Shown here piece after piece: positions 11,908-25,942 of a stretch of 64,000 nucleotides of DNA; the first letter of the stretch is position 1; each line of letters begins with the position of its first letter. The position numbers and the translations under genes were made by a program. The notes under the pieces are model-generated. The model was given only the letters and a program-made list of their open reading frames with translations. It was not told the DNA's origin and did not search any database. Source of the stretch: Lepeophtheirus salmonis. Taxonomy: Eukaryota > Arthropoda > Copepoda > Siphonostomatoida > Caligidae. The stretch covers positions 36,207,971 through 36,271,970 of the forward strand of contig NC_052134.2 in assembly GCF_016086655.4 (NCBI RefSeq), written 5' to 3'.

Positions 11908-12530
11908 TTACTCAATATAACTCCCCTTAGCCTCGATGACGGACGTTAGCCTCCTCCTGAAAGAATTGCAGCACTTTTTAAGAAGTTTACGTCCAAGGTG
12001 CCCACCACTCATCAACGGAGCCCAAATATTGGAATGATGAATTATACAGAAGGCAAAATGGTAAAAACCATCAGGTTCAGGTCTGTACTGTATTACAGTT
12101 ACATCTTCTTAAACTATAATTCCGTGTTATTCTTCAGAAAATTCTAGACCACTACTGCCGTGTTTGTAGGGGCTCTGTCCTGCTGCAGTAACCTATTTCC
12201 ATCTGGAAATGTCGTCTTCACCCATGGAATGAACTTTGTTCTCATGAGGTCGAGGTATTCAGCCACAGTGAGGTGTTATCCGGTTGGAAATCAGATGAGT
12301 GGAGTCATGACACTGTTAGATGCCACAACGCCCAAGGACATTACGCTTGCTGGTTGTAAGAACCCTCCCCATTTACTTGTCAATGTTTAATTCCAAGACA
12401 CTGTCATTCCGCCTGTTTCTGATTGGATCAACTCATCCTGCACGAAGGAGTGCCAAGATCTTGATTAATTTGTTTCTTTCAGTTCTCATCTTAGACCGGA
12501 TAAAAAAATGCATGTCATAGACACTGCAGA
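11908..12530 (-). pseudogene. Mariner transposase relic, core to C-terminus
   Basis: Read on the minus strand, degenerate segments line up in mariner order. VDPIRNRRND (about 12440) holds the first catalytic Asp. NVLGVVAS-like follows near 12340, then HLTVAEYLDLMRTKFIPW and TTFPDGNRLLQQDRAPTN (about 12275-12165) with the second Asp in QQD. A decayed STDLNLMVF stands where SPDLNPLDF is expected. The C-terminus, LLKKCCNSFRRRLTSVIEAK then GSYIE and a stop at 11908, is well preserved and ends where the family normally ends. Frameshifts and stops separate the pieces, so no protein is made. Plus-strand frames across 12160-12520 are antisense shadows. Terminal repeats were not located. Class and strand are firm; family membership is not. 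Confidence 0.75.
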
Positions 12531-13365
12531 TCAAGGAATCATTTGTATTTAAGAAATTTTGGAATTAAGATCACAAAAAGACTCGGGAAACCTTTTCGTA
12601 TAGATTCTAAATCCGCCCCCAATAATATAAGGGTGTATCATAACACAGAAAGAGAGGGAGAGAGATAACTCTAGACAACCCTCAAGAGAATATCTACGCT
12701 TGCATATGAGTGAAAATAATAAGAGGTATAACCAGCATTTAAACAGCTTAGATTTAAAACAAGTTAAATTTCTTGTAAATTTATACACGTATATCATTTT
12801 GGGTACAAATTTGGACTCCGACATCAAATGATTATTTTTTAATGAGTAATAATTTCCTACTTGTTGAAACATAAATGTACATATTTTTACCGGTGTTAGG
12901 ATAAGTTATAATCACGCTAAAATGAAAAAAATCAAAGTTAAGCAATGGAGCAAATATGTTATAAATTAAATTTTGTAAATGCTATGGCTTTCATATCTCA
13001 TAATGTTTACTTTGGTCCAAAAATATCATTAAGAGGTAGTTCAAGGGCCTTGAAGAGATATGTGTTTATGGTGTGTACAAATTAGGCCTTATGAACAAGT
13101 TGTAACTAAAATAGGCATAATGCACAATTTACTATGTGTTCCTCCTATAACACCTTAATTAATTGCATCATCAATCATTTTAATTGGCAACTATTAATTG
13201 TTGTATCATTTCATTTTAATCTATTATATTTATGCATTTATTTTCTTTTTACGAGTAATATAACTATTTGTGTTTCAACTTTATAATGTGCCACAGAATA
13301 CTTATTCATGAGTAATTTTCAATAAAATGTCAAAAATCGTTTTTTTGGTTAAACTTGTACAACTT
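12531..13365. other. AT-rich DNA, nothing recognised
   Basis: A 107-codon minus-strand frame (12549-12872) has no identifiable motif and is not proposed as a gene. It may include the 5' flank of the mariner relic. Confidence 0.35.
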
Positions 13366-13655
13366 CAGGGGCGTTCCCAGGATATATATGTATATATATA
13401 TATTTTTTTTTTTTTTTGGGGGGGATGGTTTGGTTTTTGGAATTTTGTAGGAAAATATCAAAAAATTTCAAAAATCCATAAATATTCACAAAAAATTAAT
13501 TTTTTTGAAAAACATTTCTAAAATTCACTGCTATCCACAAAAAATAAAATTTATTTAGAAAAAAACTTAACTATTATTTTTTTTGTACAAAATTTTAAAT
13601 ACACAGCTGATAAAAAATTAAAAATTAAATTTTTGCCCCCTTGCAAAAACCCCTT
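13366..13655. repeat. CAGGGGCG family element (copy 2)
   Basis: It begins CAGGGGCGTTCCCAGGAT, like copy 1 at 3376, and runs through (TA)n, poly(T) and a G run. It continues with two units near TTTCAAAAATCCATAAAT and TTTCTAAAATTCACTGC. It stops near ACCCCTT at 13655, a weakened version of the ACACCCCTG right end. No clear target duplication was found. Confidence 0.5.
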
Positions 13656-15852
13656 CATTTAGTTATAGAAGTTACCACTTGTACATAATTGCAACTTGTA
13701 CACAACATATGTATATTTATACTTAAGCTAACACAGACAGAGATGAGACAATGACAACCGGATCGGTTGTCTGTTACACACCACACAAAAAAGAAAAAAA
13801 AAGAGATTAATTAATTTTCTACATCACTGATTCCTTGGTGAAAATTAAAGTTTTAATTAATAATATTTTTATTTTCAATAGGTTGAAGGGGCTTCATAGT
13901 TTCAATACATATTATTATCATTTATTTTTTGAAAGAGAGATTCGATTAATGACTACTTTAACCACAAATCCACTTGCTTTTCTTCATTTCATGGCCCCAA
14001 GGCCTGGATTGCGAAATCCTTATATATGTGTAATTCTGTTATAATCAGTACATAAGTATTTATATGTACAAAATTAACGCATTTGATACTATAGATTTTG
14101 CAAAAATGGTAAAGAGAAAAAAATAAAAAGAAGAAGGTAATTAATTTTTTACGTTTGCTGTCAATCAACATTCAATTCAAGGTTGAGAATACCCATAAAA
14201 AAAGTTGCATCTTACTAAAAAGTAAAGCATATTTTTGTTGGAAAGAATAAGCCAGCCAATTAAGTCATTCTTATTTATTATTATTACTGTCTTTTTTTTT
14301 TGGGGGGGGGTATACAAATATGTTTTCTTTTGATAAAATTGGAAAAAAAAAAAAAAATACAGAGTTTAAACAATATTCATCTGTTTTAGAAATTGTACAT
14401 CGCTCATGAAGTTTCGAAGTTTTATAACTAATTTATAAAAAAAATCACATCTTTACTGATGAAATTGTCATTTTAATGTCGAAATAGACACATTTATAAG
14501 AAATAACTATATTATATATTCAACAACCTTTTCAAAGTTTTTTTAAAATTTCCTCCCAAATTAATTATTTATCGTTAAAAAAAGGATTAAAAATGTTTAG
14601 GTGTACTGCGTATAGGGCCCCTTTTTTATCCTTAATATATGAGGTGGGGTCAAAATCCATCCATATGAAAGTCATTCACTATATTCAATGATTTTTTTAT
14701 ATTATTGCTTAGCTCTTTGGCAATCAAAGTAGTGCTTACAAAACTGTCGGACTCGACAATTTCAATTATTTATCACCATTTTCGATATTTGATCTTCTAG
14801 AGTGTAGTGCATCTTTGACATCAATATTATCGTAACGGAATTCGACGAAACCATAATTGAACGTGATTGGCTGTTAAAGTAACCAAACCTTAAACACTAT
14901 TCTCATTTTCAGCCGCCTAGATTGCATTTTTGCCTTTATGGAAGAAAAACTTATTAATTGGGCGTAGTTTCTCATCTATGAATCACGCTCAAGGAATACT
15001 AAGTAAAAACAAAGTCACCAATGCAACGTGCGACACACAATACTAAAGCCATCAATAGGAAATATAATAGTTTTTTTACTCCCCTTATCATAACATGCTA
15101 TCTACGTTTTTTGGGAAAACTTTTTTTTAAAGTGAAGAGTGTCAAAATCTCTAAATATGAACTAATATGGCTCAAAAATGATATTTATTTCTTTTGTTAC
15201 CTCAAGGAATATTTTTGGATCATGTCTTCCCAACATTTTGAAAAAACAACAACACATTTACACATGTTCTCATGTATTTATAGCTGATAGAAGCTCATAT
15301 ACATATACTATAAATAGTATAATAACTAAATATGTTTATATGCTGATTATAAGTCATGGCATAAAATGTATTTTATATTATGTAGTTAGTAAATAAAAGA
15401 TTGATAAACGATTATTTTAAATTTCCTTGAAGTTTTTCTACTTTGTCATGACTTATCCATGATAAAGGAAGTCAAGCCTCGACCTTTTGACTCCTTACTG
15501 CACGAATAAAAGTTTATATAAATTGGGTTTTTAACAAAATTACTCATTTCATTTTTTTTCCTTTTTCCTACGATGCCGGAAATACACGTAATATACATTT
15601 ATATAAAGCCACATTGAGTTCCATTTGTGCAATTTATAAATAAAAATATACAAGGCATTTATTGTCAACACAGTTAGCCCTTCTATCATCACAAATTGGA
15701 AGATTTTTTTTTACAGAAACAGATATTTATTTCAAATAAATATTTTTAGCTCACAAATATAATCTTTTCATTAAGTTTTGAAGCCTTTCTCTTCAAAGCT
15801 GTAAGTTAATTGGCAAAACGAAGACCACTGTATCTATATTTTTTGAAATATA
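13656..15852. other. AT-rich DNA, nothing recognised
   Basis: It contains a short perfect hairpin (GACAACCG GAT CGGTTGTC, about 13755-13773) and G-rich/T-rich runs near 14290. CTTTGTCATGACTTATCC and GATAAAGGAAG near 15440-15470 recur near 26537-26582. No gene was seen. Confidence 0.4.
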
Positions 15853-16215
15853 CAGGGTGGTCGGAACTTTTTTTTTTAAATCAAGAAATGGTTTATTATT
15901 TATTAGATTTTTGAATTAAAAATGGGTAAATTGAGATTTGAATAACTACTATTTGAGGTTTTCAAAGTATTCTCCCTCAGTTGTAATGGCAGCTTCAATA
16001 TGTCACTAAAATGAGGAAGTAGTTATGGCTATCTTCTCCATGGCCGAGACCTCCTGGATTCCTGATGGCTTACTTCAGGGAGTCAATGCTGTTCTGGTAG
16101 ATGCTGGTGGACTTGCTCTCCACAGTGCTCACCAAATAATAGTCAAGAGAATTAAGATCGGGCGATAAAGAAGAATATGGCCATTCTTAAGCTTATAAAT
16201 TTGCAAATTTGGACC
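15853..16215 (-). pseudogene. Mariner transposase C-terminus with terminal repeat
   Basis: A TA followed by CAGGGTGGTCGGAAC (from 15853) has the form of a mariner terminal repeat. On the minus strand leading to it, SPDLNSLDYY (about 16160-16130) is the third catalytic motif, with its Asp retained. VSTVESKST and IYQNSIDSLK then follow, the usual spacing to the C-terminal helices. A stop interrupts the frame after SLK. Further pieces (SCHYN, GRIL) run to the terminal repeat in shifted frames. The N-terminal two thirds and the other end were not found. The element differs from the 5.6-kb family in both terminal repeat and motif sequence. Confidence 0.7.
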
Positions 16216-19200
16216 TGAGAAAAAGTGTCGATGATGTTCGATTTTGTTATTTCAACTTCATTTTTCATGCTATCTGAACGAAACTTGTCAAAAATAAAGG
16301 AAAAAAAAATACTCTACTTGTTAATCGAAGCCAAACTGAATAAAAGGCTTGCCAAATGTCGTAAATTAGCTACAAAGCAATTTAAATTTATTTCCATCCA
16401 CCTTATAGTTGGATACACTACACCATCTTTGTCCTCTACGGGCATTGAGAGTGCCATGAGTATAATTAAGCAACCCCAATGAATTCTCACTTTTAATTTA
16501 GCTAAAAAGGTGAATTCTGGGAAGGGAAGAAAACATTTCATACGTCACAAACAAAATTGATAAAGTAACGTCATCTGTGGTATCTCAAAAGCGACATCTT
16601 ACGGGGTAAAAAGTTTCCTCATAGCCCTGGAAATCTCCTCAGTCTAATATACGCATTTCCCCAATTTATTTTAGAGCTTTGCTTGTTCGGACTTGTGCAG
16701 TTTTTTACAGTTGCTTATATTATTCACAACCTTCATTTTATAGTTTTGAAACTTTTGGAGGTAAACCCTTGAAATTTAGTACCGGCAATTTCTAAAAGTA
16801 CGAAATCTTTACTTTGAAATATGAATCATTTTTTTCAAATGAATAAGTCAATTCATTGTAAAAAAACATAACTATTGAAAACAAATAGAAAATAATTTCT
16901 ACTATAATCATCATGGACATTAAGAAATAATTTATGATTAGAAATATACCTAGTTTGTTCCCAAAGTTAAAATTCGTTATTTTGTTTGGGCTAATAGTAT
17001 AACTTTGAAATTTTACCTTTTTACAAGATAGACACGAACAAAAATTATTTAGTTTTTTTGTCGAATGAATAATTTCCTTTCTTAATATTATTTAACTCTA
17101 TAAAATCAAATAGGTTAATGGATGATCAGAATTTTTGGAATTGTTGAAATTAGGATATCTCTTGTACATATATATCTCAGAACAAAAGTTTGTATGTTTT
17201 TTTTTTTTTTTTTTTTTAATAATCACAATAAAAGATTTTTGATTTAATTCGAATTGAGATTACGTGTTTTTGTTTCGATTAAGAATTTATTTAAATTAAA
17301 AGTAACTGACGACTGTTTTGTTTGACGTTTAAAATAAATAAATGATGTAATCCTTGTAACGCACCTAAAATTAGATTTTTGATTTTTCAAAAAATACGTG
17401 GTTTGAACAATTTTGCTATGAAACAATAAGTTTGCTATACTGAAAGGTAAGAAATTTGCATTTTTTAAAGTTTAATCATTAATTGGTTAATTATTTGCCT
17501 CCATGTAGTTTTTGAGTAAAAAAATTGACCAACTTCTGAAATCGAGGATTCCAAAACTCATATATCCGATAAGAAACGTATCACCGTACAGGGTAAAAGA
17601 GTATTTGACATTTGGAGTCACATAGATACATTTATAAGTTTGGTAGATCTTAGACCGAGTTATTATATATATATTTTTTTTCCCATAATTCTTTTTGATA
17701 TTTTTTATATACATTAAAATGATTATTCCTCCTAATGTACATAATGTCTGTAAATATCATTTTTATCCATAAATTACATAAGGTTCACGTACCGTATAAA
17801 ATTTCAAATAATAGGTGGTAGTATTCTAATATGTAATTTAGATACTGGTATTAATGAAAAAACCTGATACTACTTTGTTAAATATTAGGATTTAAAGTTC
17901 TTGGACAAATTAAAAGAAAAAAAAATATTATGCTTTTGAAGAAAAGTTATCGATGAATGAGCATAACACTAATATCCTTGAGTAAACATTAAGGCTCAAT
18001 AAATTATGGATTATAAATTTATGACGCAAGATGTACTTGTCATTGTTATTTAATCTTAAAGTATCTTTGCTCACAAACATCAAAATACAGTTTGTGAAGT
18101 GTCATTTACTTTATAGAATGAAACAATACTGCTTAACATATTTCACATATAGGAAAAAAATGTTGTGTATCAACTCTTGACAATATCTACGAATTAATAT
18201 TATTATTTTCTTTTTTCATGCAAACATATGTAGGCTAGTCCTGTTATCGCGTGTTACGTAAAATGCTTGTCAGGAGTAGCTATAACATAAAAATAAATAT
18301 GGTGGGTTAGATTACTTATTTTAATATATGTACATACTCGTATATGAAGAAAATAGGTAGATTTCTAATTTGAATACATATAATAAGTTATGAGCAATTA
18401 CATTATTGATTAATCAGGTCACCTACATTGCATAACATACTGATCTAAATATATATTTACGTGTATTTCATACAACAATATGCAACATAAAATGTTTTTT
18501 AAGGACTGTTAATATGATATATTAGTTTCATTTCTTCTTTTTGTATTACTGATTATTGTCTTACTGTTTTAACCATCTGTTGATTAATATTCACATTTTC
18601 TAACTGTATTATACAAAATGGATATTTTGAGAGAGCTAATAAGTATTGACTTCCTGTTTTGTACGTATTTCTAAAATTTCATTATTTTTCGTATTTTCTG
18701 TAAGTATTTTTATTTTTTGTACAATTTTAAATATAAATCTTTTTTAGAGTTCCTAAGATATACCTATACAGGCCCCGTGTAGTAGATACCCCCTCCCCTT
18801 CAACCCTTCATGTTCCCAAATTATTAATATTATTTTTTTTTAAAGACGGGGGGTTGTCAAAAACATAAATTATGTTGTTAAAGTTTGTAATATTTATCAA
18901 AAGATTCTTCAATTTGTAATGCCAAAAATTTTAATACACTTGTAAAAAAATCTTCTAACTGAAATTTTTGTTGTCAAGTTTAAAAGTATCAAATAAATAT
19001 ATATTTTCATAAGAAAAATGTCCTCCAATGGAAGAATATATTTCACTATCTTTTTGACAGCATTCTATTAAAAATGTAAAATTTGTATAATAAACAAAAA
19101 AAAAAGTTTTTTAAAATTTTGCCTAAAAAACTAAACAAAAATGTCGCCTCAATAGAAATAATATATAAACTAATTAATTATAAGGCCTCCGTTAAAAAAA

Positions 19201-19738
19201 TTCTTAATTTAGAAATGAAATATCTTTTAAAAAATTAGACTTTCTTATGTTTAAAAAATATAATATGCTTAATCCCATGTTTCTCAAAAAATTTCATTTC
19301 AATACATTTTTTGAATTGATTTAGTTTACTGATAAATGGTAAGAAACAGAAATTTTGAGGCATTAGTACACCGTGCTGCACAATTTGTTAAACACTATTT
19401 TAACTTATAAAAATGCAATTATGTATAATATAAAAATAGCCAACTAACTTTTTTTTTTAAAGTCATCATAATTTATTATATAAAAACACCGTCAATGACA
19501 AATAAAAAATTGATTTCTTTAAAATGATTACATCTATACGGTAAAAATATTTTGTAGAAACAGCTTTAAGACTAGTAACAAATCAAATATGCGTGCAGGT
19601 ACGAGGTGGAAGGTATTTTGAAATTACGAAGGCAAGCTTTAACAAAGTAGTACATTATGTTTACCAAATGAGGGCCGTAATCACCGGTGAATCTGAGCCC
19701 CCAATAATTTTTTCTATAGTTGTGATTATCGGTCAATT
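16216..19738. other. AT-rich DNA, nothing recognised
   Basis: It holds a 21-base poly(T) at 17197-17217. A C-rich/G-rich pair (CCCCCTCCCC near 18790, GACGGGGGGTTG near 18846) may be a decayed fragment of the CAGGGGCG family. Opposed open frames at 16225-16541 are unassigned and not convincing. Confidence 0.4.
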
Positions 19739-19800
19739 AATGATGAGTCATTCATAGTCTCTCCAGTGAGTGATCCATAACAAAACTGTGATTACGATAC
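19739..19800 (+). repeat. Short dispersed repeat (TGATGAGTCAT), copy 1
   Basis: ATGATGAGTCATTCATAGT, then CCATAACAAAACTGTGATTA, recurs in the same order and strand at 27148-27210 as part of the GGACT-rich composite. Here it stands without the rest of that composite. Confidence 0.4.
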
Positions 19801-22800
19801 GACAAATATAAGCATGGAGGAGGAGGAGGGGAAAAATGCCAAAAACTCGCGTACATACATTGTAGTTGGCCTCTTATTTAGATTATGAAAATTGGCTAAT
19901 AGTGGTAAAAAGGTTCAGAACTACTGATAGAGAAGAAATAATGCTTTTAATTTGAAGGTTGAATGCTTAATTTACTGGAAAACAGTTCGCCGTCCAATTT
20001 ACATCATATTTGAATTGACAAAATTGCATTTTGGTATTGTGTGTATGGAACAAAAACAAAACTCTAAGATAAACAGTAAAGGAATATAAAAATGGACATA
20101 TATGTAACATACATTCCCTACAATAAGAAACTACTACAACTTATCAGTTTATCTCTTTTGTTTAAATGAATACATTGTTATACCATTCAGAGTCATCTTA
20201 TGATGTTGGTCGAGCAATTACTTTAAAAGAGAAAATTATTTTGTTTTTCTAGAACTAAATAAATAATTAAAAGTCCATAATATGACGTAATAATATGAAA
20301 AAAGTATATGTATACATAAATTAGTGTCTTGGACATGAAAAATATAATCATAACTTTTATTTCGCAATTTTTATTCACGTTTATTTTCTCTATAAGAAAA
20401 TATGTACATATATTCATATTTACTTACCTTTGTTAATTAAAGCATTTATAAATAAAATAATAATTAAGGTAAGTAAATATGTACCAAGATACAAAATGTC
20501 ACATCTTATAAATTTCTAACCGTCGTTGATCGTGTCCACTATTATAATTGAGCGTGGAGATGGAAATTATGCATATATTTTATATAAAAATTAATAGGAA
20601 GCCTGTTATAAAAGGGGCATAAACCAATTCGAACACTGAATGTCCCCTGCAAAAAAAGTAGACAGGACAGGTCCGAATAATGTCGTAAACTACGATGATA
20701 TAAATTCTTGATTGTTAAAATTATTTTATATCATTTTTACTCGCATAGTATAAGATTCCTTTCCGTATTATAAAGTCAATCACCTCGAGACATTAATTAA
20801 AATGGAGGAAAAAGAAAAAAAAGATAATGAAGACTTGTCCCAAAATCAAGATTTTTCTTTTTTTTTGGTTTTTGCATTAATTGACCTTGATGTCTACTTG
20901 AGATTGCTCATATTTGGCTAACAGATTGAATGGGTATGCTTTTATCTTAGGTACTTCAGTTTCCATTTTTTTTAAACAGCTCAAAGATTCTGTACTGTAG
21001 AATTTATGATTAGATAATTGAATTAAATTATGATCATAATCATCTTTTTAGTAGCAAATAAAGCTTTGTTTCCATCCTTTTCATTTCAATTACTATTCTT
21101 AACCTTTTTCTAGCCCAAGGGTTCCTTAAATGTGTGATAAACAAAGCAGAAATCCTCTCAAATTGTAGGTGAGACCAGGAAGAGTTGATACACTTTTTTG
21201 CTTTTGACTCAATCAGTGACAGCCTGTCTGGGCAAAGGAGTCGTTGTTTACTGTAGAATAATATTTTAAGCAATTGCTCATCTTAGGGATGGAAAATTAA
21301 AAATTTCTACAAGAGAAGTAAAATGAAAAAGTTCACATTCTAAAAAAAAAGACCAGAAATTAATCTTTTATAGAAAATTAGATCAAAATTCTTCCAATTA
21401 AAAATCAATTATAAAAAAAGGTGAGGAGTCGCAATATTCACACTTGGCCTCCTCATGAAAGTTGAACCAGGCCACCCCTAAACTGAATGACTGGAAGCTA
21501 ATTTTTTATCTAGTAAATGTATAATTTGTTTATAGATTATAAAAATAAGTAGTTTTCCTACAACTTGTATTTAAATGCAATTTCTCAAATATTGAAATTA
21601 TCTGCATAGCCAGGGGCGATTACATCCGTTAAAAATCATGTCTGAGATGTAAATTAAAATAAAGGATATTTTTTGAGGAATAAATAACTATGTTATATAG
21701 AACTTTCAAAGTATTTTCTATATAGTAAAGACATTAATGTACAAATACGCGTATTAGGTTTTAAATTTTAGACTTGTATTATAATTTAACTTCAATTAAG
21801 TGCACTCTGACTCTCACTAATAGCAAGGGTTCTATTTTGCTTTTATATGTATAATAAACAATACAAGGACGAGCGTAGCATTTGTTCTGTACATTACAAT
21901 ATCTCAAATTTCTTCTCAATGAGATAATTTTAAATTTTGATAAATTATACAAACTGATAAAAAAAAAGGAATAGTTTATATGAAATAAGTTACTGCAAAT
22001 ACAATTTGTTAAACGAAAAAAATTAATAAAATTTATACAAAAATGTTAGTTCTCCAAAAAATTATTTATATGATATTCCTCAAAATAAGTTTTTATCCAA
22101 TATCTAGCAGCAAAGTTGACTAAAATTATGTATTTTTGAACACCACGTAATTTTCATTACATTGTAAATATTATGGTTGGAGTTATTCTGATCTTCAGAA
22201 AAAAGGGTTGTTGCAACTGTTCCTGGCCTCCCATACAATTGGTTGTATTGCATTTAATAATTATCTTATTTAGTATGTATTAATGGCACCTAAAACATAC
22301 AATATACATGCATACATTTGTATGTATCATGATTAGTAGAACCCATTTATAGGTGAGGGAACAAGGTGGACATTTTTATCAAAATAACACCACTTGATAT
22401 CATAATCTCTACACTTTTCATTGTTAAAAAGGTCACGGTCTCGATTCTAATGACAATGGTAAATCACTGTATATATATATATTGAGGAATATATGTTTAT
22501 AAGTATCCTATATGATAAGGGATGAACACAAAGTCATAATCTAGACTTCAAGATAAAGTAAAAGTTCAAAAGTTGTACATCAATTCATGTAATATCAGGC
22601 TGCAACATTAAATTTGTAAGTAAATATTAATTTAATTGTTGCATAAATTGTTATTTTCCTGAGTTCTTTAATTATTATTAATTTTAGATTCATAACTTAT
22701 AACAATAACTGAAGGTCCCTTACTTAAAAAAAACTAATTTTAAACATTTGATAATTGTGCCAAGTATGTAAATTAGAAAAAAACGGCCCTTATAAATCAA

Positions 22801-24857
22801 GTGAGATTTATATTATAGTGAATGATTTATATCATTAATTGTATCAAAACTTGTAAACTAAAAGTATTAGTCTTGTACTCCTAGAACTCATGATAAATCC
22901 AAGGACTTCAAAAAAATAACTCATGATTTGTATTTTACCATCAATTCCCCTATTATTAACTATTACTTGTTTCAAATACATTTTAGGTTTTATGCAAATT
23001 CTTTCATTAATACTGTTTTGAGCTTATTTAGAGCAAAGGGTTTCAAATATGAAAGTGTTTTAATTATATTTAGTGGTCATTTTCATAATTATCATGCGTA
23101 GACTGTACCGCAATTGATGATCCTGAAATCTTTTTTATTACTACACACCTTAAGGGTATGTCAAGAGGATAGCGCCCTCCCTATAAAGCCACAGAAACTC
23201 CAATTAAATATGGTAATTCGTTCAACATATACTTCTAAGTCGGGGGTATATTTCAATCTATTAAAATCACATATTCTACAACAAAAACAAAACAAGACCC
23301 CAAAATATTCTTTAAAAATAACAGTACCGATTTAAAAAAACGTCATTGAAATAGACGGGTAATGAAATTTATAAAAAGAAAATACCTATATTAATTAAAC
23401 ATATTCTTTTGTTGAGTAAATAACAAATGTTTGTCTAAGAATATTAATATATTTTGGAGTACAATTTTTTAATATATAATCCACATAGATAATTTTCTTT
23501 TGAGCACTATGCATTTTTAGATCTTAATAGTATGGCTCATTATGCAAATAAATTATAACTAAAAAATACCAATAAGTGTAGTTACTGTTCCAATTAAAAA
23601 ATTTCTATATGGCATTTTCCAATATTTTTAATATTATATTTCTTCAATTATTTCTTAGTAATGTTTTTTTTATTGTCAGAATTTCATTTTTAGTCTCCTT
23701 ACTTTCATGATCTTATTTTCAGTGTTTATAATAAAATAAAAATATTTTTATAAGAGTCTGTAAATTTGGTAATTTTTGCTCTTACCAATTAAATAAAACA
23801 TATTTAATAGTGATGTATCATTAAATAAACTGATATCATATGAATACTTCATAAAATAATATAAAACCCCAATCTAAAAAAATAATGACTTTAAACACCG
23901 AACAAATTCCATCATTAGTTTAGTTTTTGAGGTAATGTGAGAGTTCTTAATAAGATCGAAATACAATGGTTTATATATGTAACAAAATTTGATTTTTAAT
24001 ATTACTTCATGCAATAAAGGACTAATCTGTTTCTTTAAAAGTTATTATTTTGCCTAGTTTCGGAATGCCTCGACGCGTGGTACTTTAATTATTCGTGCTC
24101 AAGAAAGTTTGAATTACCTTAATAGTTTTTAGACTCAATATAATGTTCTTATTAAATATGATACACTTCAACGCTATTCATATACTAATATTGAACTTAG
24201 TTGTTATAGCAACATTTCGTTGGAGAAATGTTTATTGAAGAAAGTGTAGATACTTTTCAATCATATATAATAAAAAATTCGCACGACAATTTCTAATAGT
24301 TTTAATATATAATCATCTCTCACAAGCAGTTCAAAAAATATCTAATATCAAATATGTGAGTAACTTTTTTTTCTTCCAAAGAAATGAGATAATCAAAATT
24401 TCCCTTTTACAGTAAGATTTAAAGGTATTACCTAGATGTCTCTTTCAAGAATACTACTATGTCTATCATGATTACTTGAATATTTGTATCTCATTACAAA
24501 ATATGTTCTTAGTTTATGAAGTTGCTTGAGTCATGTAAACCTATTCATCAACTTCCTTTATTTTATGACTCAAATTTCCGATATCTTTTCGAATGGTTTT
24601 ATGACTTCCCCATTCACCAAGTTGTTTGCTTCGTCTTATTATCATACTAATTATTATTATTTTACTTCATTATCTCTCTTCTCAGAAAAGTAATGAAGGT
24701 AATATTTTTGACACGTTATGTAGTCATCATGTTGGAATACAACAAATTCCAACACGAAATTCGAATTGAATTCTATTTAAAAGTAACAATAAGTTGTTAA
24801 GAGTATACAATTAATGTTTGTATATTTTGTACATTAAGAAAATATTTTCTTATAATT
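19801..24857. other. AT-rich DNA, nothing recognised beyond one hairpin
   Basis: It holds the inverted repeat at 20415-20481, an AT microsatellite near 22471-22485 and CAGGGGCGATTAC near 21612 that may be another orphan end. The minus-strand frame at 21040-21273 is unassigned. No RNA gene was seen. Confidence 0.4.
20415..20481. repeat. Long hairpin-forming inverted repeat
   Basis: CATATTTACTTACCTT (20415-20430) followed by TTAATT is mirrored by AATTAAGGTAAGTAAATATG (20462-20481), giving about 20 pairs around a short AT loop. The right arm contains GGTAAGT, identical to a consensus splice donor. This could be a tiny MITE, a hairpin RNA precursor or chance. Confidence 0.5.
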
Positions 24858-24865
24858 ATCTATAT

Positions 24866-25347
24866 CAGTGCTTCTCAAACTTTTTAAATTTCGGCTTATC
24901 TAAGAAAATATCATGATCTTTAATAATTTTTAATATTATAAAAAAATAAATGATAAAATCATTTAACAATTTTCTTTGAATAATTTTTATTTTTACAAAT
25001 GACTTTTTTGTAAACTTAATCATTTCATTACATTTTTTACTTATAGAAATAAGCATTTATAATTTAATCAAAAAGTTTATGAATATTTTTTGTTTGATTA
25101 ACATCTTTAATTTCCAAATATCCCCATTATTTAAATTTAAAACTTTTCACAGAGTTTAATGAAATTATTTTAAATGACTTTTTTTTTACAATGATGACAT
25201 TTTGTAATAAAAAAACCTATTATTTGAATTATATAAGTTTAACAGCACAATTTGAATTGTACACCCCTCTCTACCCCCTTCCCCCCTTAATCATACTTCT
25301 ATCTGTCACATAATTGAGTTTGGGATGCTGCAATTTGAGAACCACTA
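24866..25347. mobile_element. Non-autonomous hAT element (482 bp) with 8-bp flanks
   Basis: The left end is CAGTGCTTCTCAAAC and the inverted right end is TAGTGGTTCTCAAATT, the hAT Charlie-type signature. The flanks ATCTATAT (24858-24865) and ATCTATGA (25348-25355) match at 6 of 8 positions, as an aged 8-bp target duplication would. The interior is AT-rich with C-rich text near the right end and encodes nothing convincing. The minus-strand 63-codon frame at 24865-25056 merely lies inside it. Confidence 0.75.
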
Positions 25348-25746
25348 ATCTATGACTAATATAAAACCTTTTAATTCGTTACTAAATCCTTTGTGTTGAC
25401 ATTGTATACTTAATTCATATCACTTACTAATAAAATTGGGATATTATAAGATAGTTTAATAAATATTGAATACATTTGGGAAATATATTTACTGTTTTCA
25501 TCCTTTTTCTAATGGTTAATATTTTTTATAAATAAATGCAGATCTTTATGACTGCACAGAACTTCTTAATACAATGATAATCAAAGATTAGAAAAATACA
25601 ATTAACAAATTATACTCTTAATAGAGATGGGATATTTATGCAGATTGTTGGATTAAAAAAAAGTAACAAAATTAATAATAAAAAACTATTGCAATAAAAT
25701 TGTTTATATTTTTGTCAAAAAAGGACACATAAAATATCATTTAAAA
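25348..25746. other. AT-rich spacer between two hAT elements
   Basis: Nothing recognised; it separates two independent hAT insertions by 399 bp. Confidence 0.4.
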
Positions 25747-25942
25747 CAGTAGTTCTTAACCTTTATAATTCCATACACAATTTCAGAACTCAATAACATC
25801 ATTCCTCCTACTTTTTCTTACATAAAAATTTAACGACCTTTTTTTAAAAATAAAATATTTAAAAAATGTTATTCTTTCCACAGTTTTTTTTTATTTTAGA
25901 AAATAGATATTAACTTTTTTTTTACCTAAATAAGAACCACTG
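25747..25942. mobile_element. Small hAT MITE (196 bp) with 8-bp flanks
   Basis: The left end is CAGTAGTTCTTAACC and the inverted right end is CAGTGGTTCTTATTT. The flanks ATTTAAAA (25739-25746) and ATTTAAAG (25943-25950) agree at 7 of 8 bases, the size hAT transposases produce. It has no coding capacity. Confidence 0.75.

Noticed and set aside
12160..12520. Two overlapping plus-strand open frames in a GC-richer patch
   Set aside because: The minus strand of the same bases carries mariner transposase motifs in the right order, so these are antisense shadows.
16225..16541. Opposed frames beside the 15.9-kb mariner C-terminus
   Set aside because: I looked for the upstream transposase core here; no VDQ or QDGAP-type motif is present on either strand.
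21040..21273. 77-codon minus-strand frame with Cys and Arg residues
   Set aside because: Considered as a hAT or zinc-finger relic, but no motif could be aligned.
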